Positions 8,448-16,400 of a stretch of DNA of 31,269 nucleotides are shown here, one piece after another (position 1 is the stretch's first letter; every line of letters starts with the position of its first letter). The notes beneath the pieces are model-generated. The model worked only from the letters and a program-made list of their open reading frames with translations. It did not search any database and had not been told where the DNA came from. The DNA comes from CAADGU01 sp964581605 (GTDB lineage: Bacteria > Chloroflexota > Anaerolineae > Promineifilales > Promineifilaceae). The DNA is taken from NCBI GenBank assembly GCA_964581605.1, contig CAZOPF010000069.1, forward strand, positions 1-31,269, read 5' to 3'. A program made the translations under genes and the position numbers.

Positions 8448-9422
8448 GTGAACGTCTTACAAAAACAACTATCCACACAAAATTACCTGATTCTGGACGG
8501 GGCCATGGGCACGATGTTGTTTGGCATGGGGTTGGCGCAGGGTGGGTCACCGGAGTTGTGGAATGTGGAATACCCGGAGCGCATCCAGGAAGTGCATCGT
8601 CGGTATATTGAAGCGGGGTCGCAGGTGATTTTGACCAACTCGTTTGGCGGTACGCGCTACCGGCTGAAGCTGCATGATTTACAGGACAGAGTATATGAAC
8701 TGAACAAGGCGGCGGCGGCCAACGGCCGTGCCGCTGCCGACAATGTGCCTCACCCTGTTCTGATCGCCGGTTCGATGGGGCCTACGGGGGAACTGCTGGA
8801 ACCACTGGGTACGATGACCTTTGCCGCGTGCCGGGCGGCGTTTGCAGAGCAGGCGCGCGGGCTGGCCGATGGCGGCGTGGATATTTTTTGGATTGAGACG
8901 ATGAGCCACCTGGATGAAGTGCGGGCGGCGGTGGAAGGGGTGCGGCTGGTCTGTTCCTTGCCGGTGGCGGCGACACTGAGTTTTGACACCAACGGCCGTA
9001 CCATGATGGGCGTCACGGCCGAACAAGCCATGACCACGATGCGCGAATGGAAGCTGGCGGCGGTGGGGGCCAACTGCGGCAATAACCTGCCGGACACGAT
9101 GGCCGCCATTGCCGCCATGCGCGTCGTTGACCCAGAGATGCCGCTGATTGCCAAAGCCAATGCCGGCATTCCGCGTTGGGGCGGCAATGGCGCGCTGGAA
9201 TATGACGGTACACCAGCAGTGATGGCCGGTTACGCTTATCACGTTCACCAGATGGGGGCACAGTTGATCGGCGCGTGCTGCGGCAGTGCGCCGGAAACGA
9301 TCCGGGCGATGAGCGGTGCTTTGAACGGCGAAATACCGGTAGAGCAGTTGCTTATGCCTGATAGAGAGGAAAAAGAGGGCACGGCCGTGCCTGACCGGGA
9401 ACGTAAACGCCGCCGCAAGTAA
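8448..9422 (+). CDS. Homocysteine S-methyltransferase family protein
   Basis: A 324-residue zinc-dependent methyltransferase of the MetH N-terminal/BHMT family, expected to pass a methyl group to homocysteine to make methionine. It has DGAMGT at 17-22, GANCGNN with C210, and GACCGS with C277 and C278; these three cysteines are the expected zinc ligands. GTG 8448 is chosen because GAGGAAA (8439-8445) precedes it; an upstream start would translate the hairpin repeat. With the corrinoid protein and activator before it, this looks like the homocysteine module of a split methionine synthase. The methyltetrahydrofolate-binding module is not in the window. The basic C-terminal tail (about residues 305-324) contains an ACGGCCGT octamer. 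Confidence 0.92.
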   Translation: MNVLQKQLSTQNYLILDGAMGTMLFGMGLAQGGSPELWNVEYPERIQEVHRRYIEAGSQVILTNSFGGTRYRLKLHDLQDRVYELNKAAAANGRAAADNVPHPVLIAGSMGPTGELLEPLGTMTFAACRAAFAEQARGLADGGVDIFWIETMSHLDEVRAAVEGVRLVCSLPVAATLSFDTNGRTMMGVTAEQAMTTMREWKLAAVGANCGNNLPDTMAAIAAMRVVDPEMPLIAKANAGIPRWGGNGALEYDGTPAVMAGYAYHVHQMGAQLIGACCGSAPETIRAMSGALNGEIPVEQLLMPDREEKEGTAVPDRERKRRRK

Positions 9423-9424
9423 CT

Positions 9425-9453
9425 GTGACAAATACCCCCTCATGCGGTATGCT
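9425..9453 (+). promoter_or_regulatory. Sigma-70-like promoter for the DUF433/DUF5615 pair
   Basis: GTGACA at 9425-9430, a 17-base spacer and TATGCT at 9448-9453. Transcription would begin near 9460, downstream of the ATG at 9456, which supports the later start at 9480 for the antitoxin-like gene. Confidence 0.55.
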
Positions 9454-9479
9454 ACATGAACGAATCGGAGCATGAAAAA

Positions 9480-9719
9480 ATGACGACTGAACAATTGCTT
9501 GATCGAATCACCATAGACTTGGATATTTGTCACGGAAAACCCTGCATACGCCATTTGCGGTATCCGGTGGAGATGATCCTGGAACTACTGAGTAGTGGGA
9601 TGTCGTCAGATGAGATTCTGGCGGATTATGATGACCTGGAATACGATGATATTCTGGCTGCGTTAGCATTTGCGACCCGTTTGAGCCAGGTAAAGCGTGT
9701 ACAAGTAGTAATGGCATGA
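9480..9719 (+). CDS. DUF433 protein, probable antitoxin
   Basis: A 79-residue DUF433 (VapB45-like) protein. Family features are the N-terminal strand and helix region DRITIDLDICHGKPCIRHLR, the VEMILELLSSGMSSDEIL helix and the acidic DYDDLEYDDILAAL stretch, which form a small winged-helix DNA-binding fold. Such proteins are commonly paired with DUF5615 PIN-like proteins and are thought to be the antitoxin and autorepressor. ATG 9480 is chosen over 9456 because GGAG lies 9 bases upstream and the predicted promoter would start transcripts after 9456. The stop overlaps the next start (ATGA at 9716), so the pair is translationally coupled. It has no ACGGCCGT octamer. Confidence 0.88.
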   Translation: MTTEQLLDRITIDLDICHGKPCIRHLRYPVEMILELLSSGMSSDEILADYDDLEYDDILAALAFATRLSQVKRVQVVMA

Positions 9720-10069
9720 ACTTTCTGGTAGATGCGCAGTTGCCACGCAGACTGGCCACTCTGCTACGGCAGGCTGGACATGATGTTGTTCACACACGGG
9801 ATTTGCCGGATCAGAATCGCACTACCGATGAACTGATTAATCAGATCTCTATTGCGCAACAGCGAATCGTTATCACCAAAGACGCTGACTTTGTTCATTC
9901 CCATCTGGTGCGGGGCAGACCACATAAACTCCTTCTTATCTCGACAGGCAACATCAAGAACAATGAGCTGCTTCGGCTGTTCGAGCAGAATCTAGGGCAA
10001 CTGGCTGAGGCGTTTATGGCTCATTCCTTTGTGGAAATGGGCCGCCATCATCTTATTATTCACCAATAA
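9716..10069 (+). CDS. DUF5615 PIN-like protein, probable toxin
   Basis: A 117-residue PIN-like (Mut7-C-like) protein. It has the typical start MNFLVDAQLP with an acidic residue at D6, the TTDELI stretch near 36-41 and ITKDADF at 53-59 (D56, D58), the acidic cluster expected to bind metal in an RNase. Known partners are DUF433 proteins, as here, so toxin is the natural reading, though RNase activity is not proven for the family. It starts inside the preceding stop codon. After its stop, AACCGG and CCGGTT (10068-10084) form a short stem that may separate it from the next gene. Confidence 0.85.
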   Translation: MNFLVDAQLPRRLATLLRQAGHDVVHTRDLPDQNRTTDELINQISIAQQRIVITKDADFVHSHLVRGRPHKLLLISTGNIKNNELLRLFEQNLGQLAEAFMAHSFVEMGRHHLIIHQ

Positions 10070-10096
10070 CCGGCCAGACCGGTTCCAAGAGGCTTT

Positions 10097-11164
10097 ATGG
10101 CTATTGTCATTGAACGGCCGTATCCCGTTACCGCCACCGTCATCATGCGCAGCAGCCTGTTTGCGTTGGCAAATATGGGGGCGAAGTTGCAGGCGTATAA
10201 CGAGGAGAGTGGCGTGATTGTGGCTACCGTGACGCGCCGGTTGGGGTTGCAAAAGGCGGAGATGGCGGTGCGGGTACGGCCGTTTGCCGATACCTGCCAG
10301 TTGGAAGTGGAAGCGCCCGACCCGGAACGCGCCCACGAATTCTTGAATCTGGTCAGCAACTACGTGCGCGATGGTTCCAAAGTTCACGCCAACGCCACCA
10401 TGCAGTGGATAGACATGCAGCGGCAGGCGGAAGGGCAGGCGCGGCGCACACAGTTGATCAACAAGGCGAAAAATTTGGTGCCGGGCAGCAGCAATACAGG
10501 CACAGCGATCATCCCGGCGGGGGAAAGTGAACCTGGCGCTCTGGTGACGGCCGAAGAGGCCAATGCCTTAGCCCGGATGCCCATCCCCGATAATCCCGGT
10601 GTGTTAGTCAAAAATCCGCAGGATCGAGTGGTGGAGATCAAAATTGACCCGGCCATCTTCACTGACCGCACCGCTTATTTGCAGGTGTGTGAGGGCTGCC
10701 AGGCGACGATTTTGAGGGGCAGTCTGTATTGTGGTAATTGTGGACGGCCGTTGACATTGGAAGCGGTGCAGCCGGAACTGCGCACCGGGGCCAGCCAGGC
10801 CGCCGGTTCCAGCCTGACGTTTGGGTTGGTAGCGGTAGCGCTCAGTCTGCTGCCCTTCCTGGTGCTGGTGTTGCCCGTGCTGCTGGATGACAGTTCGCTT
10901 TCTTTTCTGGATAAACTGGCGGCCTGGGTGACGCCGCTGAAAGTGGGCCTCAGTGCCCTGGTCGGTATTGCCCCGGCCATTTTCCTGGGCATCCAGGCGA
11001 CTTCGCGGGCGCGGCAGGCGGCCTGGTATATGAATTTGCGGGCGGCGGTGGATGCGGGCGGCCGTACTCGTGCCACTGTTGGCAGTGCGCTGGGTTGGTT
11101 AGCCATTTACACCAGCATTGCCTGGATTTTGCTGATTGTGCTGACGGCTGTTACCGGGGGGTAG
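10097..11164 (+). CDS. Membrane protein with a zinc ribbon, function unknown
   Basis: A 355-residue protein that I do not recognise. Residues 1-110 look like a soluble alpha/beta domain. A four-cysteine zinc ribbon follows (C198, C201, C212, C215 in CEGC and CGNC), then three hydrophobic segments at about 240-263, 280-299 and 327-351. The N-terminal domain and ribbon are therefore probably on one side of the membrane, with a three-helix anchor at the C-terminus. AAGAGG lies 4 bases before the ATG. The next gene starts 6 bases after its stop, so the two are probably co-transcribed. It contains three ACGGCCGT octamers and looks native. Confidence 0.8.
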   Translation: MAIVIERPYPVTATVIMRSSLFALANMGAKLQAYNEESGVIVATVTRRLGLQKAEMAVRVRPFADTCQLEVEAPDPERAHEFLNLVSNYVRDGSKVHANATMQWIDMQRQAEGQARRTQLINKAKNLVPGSSNTGTAIIPAGESEPGALVTAEEANALARMPIPDNPGVLVKNPQDRVVEIKIDPAIFTDRTAYLQVCEGCQATILRGSLYCGNCGRPLTLEAVQPELRTGASQAAGSSLTFGLVAVALSLLPFLVLVLPVLLDDSSLSFLDKLAAWVTPLKVGLSALVGIAPAIFLGIQATSRARQAAWYMNLRAAVDAGGRTRATVGSALGWLAIYTSIAWILLIVLTAVTGG

Positions 11165-11170
11165 TCATTG

Positions 11171-11788
11171 ATGGATGTACTATTTCGTCCGGCGCGGCCT
11201 GCGGATGTGGACACGGCCGTGCCCCTCATTTACAGTTCCGGCCCGGCCGCGTTCGATTATATTTTCCGCCGTGACAAAGTGACCGCTTCTGACTTTTTGC
11301 GTCGGGTATTTGTGGACGGCCGCGGCGAATTTAGCTATCGGAATCATGTGGTCGCGGAGGTGGAAGGGGCAGTCGTGGGTGTGGGCACGACTTTTACCGG
11401 CCAGAGGGCACTCAATTTTACACTGCACGCTGCCCGGCAAATTATCGGCGTTTACCGATTAGCCGGTCTGGGCGTTATTCGCTGTGGTTTGCAGGCCGAG
11501 CATATTATCCAGCCGCCCAAAGGAGACACAGCCATTCTGGCGCATTTAGGTGTGGCTCCGGCATGGCAAAGCCAGAGAGTGGGCAGCCAACTCGTCCATT
11601 ACCTGTTGGCGCAGGCGCAGCAAGGCGGTAGCCGCACGGCCGCGCTCGATGTGGCTGCTACCAACCCCCGCGCCGAAGCGTTGTATGCCCGGCTCGGTTT
11701 TGTGGTGACGGAGGAACGGCCGTCTACCCTGGCCAACCGGTATGGGCAAATTGTGACACATCGGCGGATGGTACGGCCGTTGGTCTGA
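11171..11788 (+). CDS. GNAT family N-acetyltransferase
   Basis: A 205-residue acetyltransferase of the GNAT fold, which moves an acetyl group from acetyl-CoA to an amine. The acetyl-CoA-binding motif is visible in LGVAPAWQSQRVGSQLVHYL (about residues 126-145), followed by the LDVAATNPRAEALYARLGF stretch that closes the fold. The N-terminus MDVLFRPARPADVDTAV is a usual GNAT start. ATG 11171 is preferred to the adjacent in-frame TTG; the stop of the preceding gene is only 6 bases upstream, so coupling is likely. The substrate cannot be told. It holds three ACGGCCGT octamers, two of them read as Arg-Pro. Confidence 0.88.
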   Translation: MDVLFRPARPADVDTAVPLIYSSGPAAFDYIFRRDKVTASDFLRRVFVDGRGEFSYRNHVVAEVEGAVVGVGTTFTGQRALNFTLHAARQIIGVYRLAGLGVIRCGLQAEHIIQPPKGDTAILAHLGVAPAWQSQRVGSQLVHYLLAQAQQGGSRTAALDVAATNPRAEALYARLGFVVTEERPSTLANRYGQIVTHRRMVRPLV

Positions 11789-11819
11789 CCTCCTGGATTA
11801 CGACAATCACCATATCCTT

Positions 11820-13322
11820 ATGACTGGCTTCCAATCCACGATCCGCAATCTGCAATCTACAATCCGGCGCGAATGGCTGCTGATTGGGCTACTGTTTGCC
11901 ATTATGCTGGTCAAGGGGGCGCTGTGGAGTCTGGCGTTTCCGCTGTGGCAGGGGCCGGATGAGGATGACCATTATGCGGTGATTCAGTTTATTGGGGAAC
12001 ACGGCCGTCTGCCCGACACCAACGACACCATCCTGCCCGATGAAATCACCCGCTCCCGTGAACTGGCGGACGTGGGGCGGCTGGATTATCACCCCGAACA
12101 GCGCCAGGGTTGGAGCGACACGGCCGTTGGTCTGCGCGAATCTGAATTTGCCCAATTACCCCATGAGTTGAGAACCAGCACCGAATTGGGCATCACCGCC
12201 AAACTCGCCCACGCCACGCCGCTGTACTATATGATGGCCGCCATCCCTTACCGGCTGGTGAGCTACGGCGGCGATTTGCTGCTGCGGGTGCAGGTGCAGC
12301 GCCTCTTGGCCGTGCTGGTCAGCAGTCCCATCGTCATCGTCGCTTATCTGATTGCCCGGCTGCTCTTTCCCACCAACGCTGCCCTGCGCCTGACCATCCC
12401 CACGCTGGTCGCTTTTCAGCCGCAACTGACGCAGATGACGGCCGTCATCTCTGTAGACGGCCTCTTTTTTGTGCTGTATTCGCTGTTGATTTACTGCTGT
12501 TTGTTGGTGTTGTACGGCCGTTTCACCACCAAACTCGCCATCGCCATGGGCCTCACCTTTGCCGCCGCCATGCTCATCAAACCGACCATCAACGGCTTTG
12601 CGCCGCTGGTGGCGTTGGCCGTTTTGTATGATTGGTGGCGTGGCAAAGGGCGGCGCTGGTCGGTTTTTGGGGCGGCCGTGTTGATGAACGTGCTCATCAT
12701 CATCCCCGTGGGCTGGTGGATGCAGCGCAGTTTGCGGCTGAACGATGACCTGTTTTACTTCAACCCGGTACTAAAAGGGCACCGCATCGTGCAAAACCCG
12801 TTCACCGATTATGCGCCCGTGCAGCACGCCATTGATTATTTCCAATCGGTGTGGGGTGGTATTTTTGTGACGTGGTGGGCGCATTTTGGCTGGCTGGATA
12901 CGCCGGTGCAGCCCTGGGTCTACCACCTGCTGCGGCTGCTGACACTGCTGGCGCTGGTCGGGCTGGCGCTCAAGTTGTGGCGCGATTTTCCAAATCGCCC
13001 GACGTTTACCGATTGGCAGCAGGGGCGGCGGATGGCCCCGGTGCTGGTCTGGCTGTTTCTGGCGGGCACGGTGCTGCTGCCGGTGCTGCTGATTCAGGTG
13101 TATGACCTGACCTTTTGGTGGGAATATGGCCTGGGGCGGGGGCTGCAAGGGCGTTACTGGTTAGGTACGGTCATTCCCATGCTCACCTTTTTTACGTTGG
13201 GGTTGCTTTTTTTGCTGCCCAGGCGGTGGGACACGGCCGTACACAGCGCACTGCGTATAGGCATTGTGTTATTCAATATCGCGGCCCTGCTTTTCTACAT
13301 TTTGCCACGCTACTACCTGTAA
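11820..13322 (+). CDS. DUF2142 family polytopic membrane protein (GT-C glycosyltransferase-like)
   Basis: A 500-residue integral membrane protein with about ten hydrophobic segments. The early loop GPDEDDHYAVIQFIGEHGRLP, with its acidic PDExxH core, and the late GRGLQGRYWLGTVIPML match DUF2142 proteins, which resemble GT-C glycosyltransferases that use lipid-linked sugars. Enzyme activity is inferred. The first 16 residues are encoded largely by a degenerate heptamer repeat (11831-11865), giving a repeated STIR/NLQ pattern, and there is no clear ribosome binding site. The true N-terminus is therefore uncertain, and no other good start precedes the first membrane segment. A hairpin terminator follows the gene. 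Confidence 0.85.
   Translation: MTGFQSTIRNLQSTIRREWLLIGLLFAIMLVKGALWSLAFPLWQGPDEDDHYAVIQFIGEHGRLPDTNDTILPDEITRSRELADVGRLDYHPEQRQGWSDTAVGLRESEFAQLPHELRTSTELGITAKLAHATPLYYMMAAIPYRLVSYGGDLLLRVQVQRLLAVLVSSPIVIVAYLIARLLFPTNAALRLTIPTLVAFQPQLTQMTAVISVDGLFFVLYSLLIYCCLLVLYGRFTTKLAIAMGLTFAAAMLIKPTINGFAPLVALAVLYDWWRGKGRRWSVFGAAVLMNVLIIIPVGWWMQRSLRLNDDLFYFNPVLKGHRIVQNPFTDYAPVQHAIDYFQSVWGGIFVTWWAHFGWLDTPVQPWVYHLLRLLTLLALVGLALKLWRDFPNRPTFTDWQQGRRMAPVLVWLFLAGTVLLPVLLIQVYDLTFWWEYGLGRGLQGRYWLGTVIPMLTFFTLGLLFLLPRRWDTAVHSALRIGIVLFNIAALLFYILPRYYL
11831..11865 (+). repeat. Five degenerate heptamers (NCAATCY type, H16) inside a coding N-terminus
   Basis: Five 7-bp units lie end to end: CCAATCC, ACGATCC, GCAATCT, GCAATCT and ACAATCC. 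They encode part of residues 4-16 of the DUF2142 protein. The unit length and the variable end positions match the other elements, but here the array is translated. Confidence 0.75.
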
Positions 13323-13348
13323 TTGTGAATAATCGCCTGGGCCAATAG

Positions 13349-13379
13349 CCCCTTACCGTTGGTAGTGCGGTAGGGTTTT
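13349..13379 (+). terminator. Rho-independent terminator after the DUF2142 gene
   Basis: CCCTTACCG pairs with CGGTAGGG (one bulged T) around a 9-base loop and runs into TTTT at 13376-13379. It lies 27 bases after the stop codon and before the promoter of the next gene. Confidence 0.6.
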
Positions 13380-13392
13380 ATGCCATTCTCCA

Positions 13393-13421
13393 TTGCCACC
13401 CTGCTCGCTGTGGCGTATAGT
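13393..13421 (+). promoter_or_regulatory. Sigma-70-like promoter of the cyclase gene, probably leaderless
   Basis: TTGCCA at 13393-13398, a 17-base spacer and TATAGT at 13416-13421. Only 9 bases separate the -10 element from the ATG at 13431, and no Shine-Dalgarno is present, so the transcript probably starts at or within a few bases of the start codon. Confidence 0.55.
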
Positions 13422-13430
13422 TAGCACTGT

Positions 13431-16400
13431 ATGGAACACCCCACCACCTACATCCCTATGGACAGACGGCAGGCGTTGGCGCAGGATGTGGAGTTGCCAG
13501 AGCGCACACAGGGCACGGCCGTATTTGCCGACATCTCCGGTTTCACTCCCCTCACGGAAGCATTAGCGCAAGAGTTAGGCCCACGGCGCGGCGCAGAAGA
13601 GCTAACCGGCTATCTGAACCGGGTGTATGATGCCCTGATCACCGAACTACACCATTTTGGCGGTAGCGTTATTTCTTTTGCCGGGGATGCTATTACCTGT
13701 TGGCTGGATGGCGATAATGGGTTGCGTGGGGTTGCCTGCGCGTTGGCCATGCAGCAGGCGATGACCCAATTTACCGAGATATTGACCCCATCGGGGAAAA
13801 CGGTGACATTGGCGGTGAAAACGGCCGTCGCCATTGGTTCTGTGCGCCGGTTTGTAGTCGGTGATCCAGACATTCAACTGCTGGACGTGATGGCCGGCGA
13901 GATGCTGGAAGGGTTGACCACCGCCGAGCATCTGGCCAGAAAGGGAGATGTGGTGCTGACTGCGGAAACGGCCGTTGCCCTGCAACCCCATCTTGTCATT
14001 CACGAATGGCGAACGGCCGGCAATGGTGAACAGTTCGCGGTGGTAAAGGAGTTGTTGACGGCCGTGCCCCCTCACCCCTGGCCCCCCCTGTCCCGCCCTC
14101 TCACCGACGCCCAAATTCAACCCTGGTTGCTGCCCACCGTGTATGACCAGTTGCAACACGGTCAGGGTGAATTTCTGGCCGAACTCCGCCCCGCCGTCGC
14201 CCTGTTTATGAAGTTTACAGGTATTGATTATGACCATGATCTGGCGGCGGCCGTCAAGCTGGATTGGTACATCCAGGCCGTGCAGCGCATCATCCAGCAA
14301 TATGATGGCGCCCTGCTGCAACTGACCATCGGCGACAAGGGCAGCTACCTCTATGCCGCTTTTGGCGCACCCATTGCCCACCAGGATGACCCCGCCCGCG
14401 CCGTCTCTGCTGCCTGGGACATCATCAATTCGGCGGCAATGCCCGCCATTACGGCCGTGCAAATTGGCGTCGCTTCCGGGCGCATGCGGACGGGAGCGTA
14501 TGGGGGCAGCGCCCGCCGGACTTACGGCGTGTTAGGTGATGGCGTCAATCTGTCGGCGCGGTTGATGGAGCAGGCCGCCTCCGGCCAGATTTTGGCAACG
14601 AAAGAGATTCAACAGGTTGTGGAGGGGTTTGAATGGGAATCTTTACCGGCCATTGAGGTGAAGGGGAAAAGTGGCAAGATGGCAGTCACGGCCGTGACTC
14701 GCCCCCGTCCCCGTTCCATGATGCGCCTGCTCGAACCCGGTTACGCCCTGCCCATGGTCGGCCGTGAAGCAGAATTGTCTCTGATTGCCGAACGGATCGA
14801 GCGGGTATTAGCCGGACAGGGGCAGATTATCGGCATCACCGCCCACCCTGGCATGGGCAAATCCCGCCTGGTAGCCGAGGTGATTCGGTTGGCGCGTGAT
14901 CGCGGCCTGACCGGGTACGGCGGCGAGTGCCACGCCTACGCTTCTAAAAGTAGCTACCATGTGTGGCACACCATCTGGCGCGGCTTCTTTAACGTCATGG
15001 GCGATCCCCCGTTGGAAGAGATGGTGGCCCAGTTGAAAGCAGAACTGGCGCAAATTGACCCGGCGCTGTTGCCCCGCCTGCCGCTGCTGGGCATGGCCCT
15101 CAACCGGGCTATTCCTGATAACGATCTCACCCGCTCATTTGACGCCAAATTGCGCAAGGCATCGTTGGAATCGCTGTTGATCAGTTGTGTGCGGGCGCGG
15201 GCGGCGGCACGGCCGTTGCTCCTGGTTTTAGAAGATTCCCACTGGATTGACCCCCTGTCTCACGATTTGCTGGAAATTTTGGGCCGGGCCATGGCCGATA
15301 TGCCGGTGCTGCTGGTGCTGGCATACCGCATTGTGGAGGTGGGTGGCGATTTGCCGCCGCGAGTCATTGCGCTGCCCCATTTTACGGAAGTGACGTTGAC
15401 CGAATTTACGCCCGCGGAAGCACATCACCTGATGCAGTTGAAGATGGCCCAGTTGTTTGGCGCCGACACGGCCGTTTCCCCCGCCTTTGTGGAGCGCATC
15501 ACCGCCAAAGCCGACGGCAACCCCTTTTACATCGAGGAACTGCTCAACTATTTGCAAGACCGCCACATAGACCTGCAATCGGCGGAAGCGATGGCGACGC
15601 TGGAGTTACCAGACAGCTTGCACAGCCTGATCCTGAGCCGTATTGACCAGTTGACCGAAGGGCAGAAAAACACCATCAAGATCGCCAGCGTTATCGGCCG
15701 TCTCTTTCGGGTGGCTTTTCTTTGGGGCGCGTACCCGGAATTGGGCGATGTGGCCCGTGTCCAGGCTGACCTGGAAGCGCTGCGCCAGTTGGAATTGACG
15801 GCGTTGGATACGCCGGAGCCGGAATTAACCTATGTCTTCAAACATGTGGTAACGCAGGAAGCTACGTATGAAAGTCTGCCCTATGCCACCCGTGCCCGGC
15901 TGCACACCCAAATTGGCGAATACATTGAACGCGCCTATGTGGAAATGCTGGCGGCCTACCTGCCCATTCTGGCGCACCATTTTTCGCATGGCGAGAACAA
16001 GGCCAAAATGCAGCGTTACCTGTTGCTGGCCGCTGCCGACGCCCAGGCCAAATATGCCCATGAAGCGGCCATTGCCTATTACGAGCGGGCCATGCCGCTG
16101 GTGCCGGAAGCGGAAAAAGTGCCGGTCATGCTCAAACTGGGCGAGGCGCTGCAAACCGTCGGCCGTTGGCCGGAAGCGGAGACGGTGCTGGAAAATACGC
16201 TGGCATTGGCGCGGCAGTTGGGGGATTTACACGGCCGTGCCGCCGCCCAAACCGCCCTCGCCGAACATCTGCGCAAACAGGGCCGCTACGACGAAGCCGC
16301 CGAACGCCTGCAACATGCCCACCGGAACTTTGAAGAATTGGGTGATGAAGCCGGTATCGGCCAGGTGTTGCAATTTTCCGGCATATTGGCCGCGCAGCGG

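Noticed and set aside
12156..16154. Long open frames on the minus strand opposite the DUF2142 and cyclase genes
   Set aside because: They are high-GC antisense shadows with His/Gln/Arg-rich, low-information translations and no recognisable domains.
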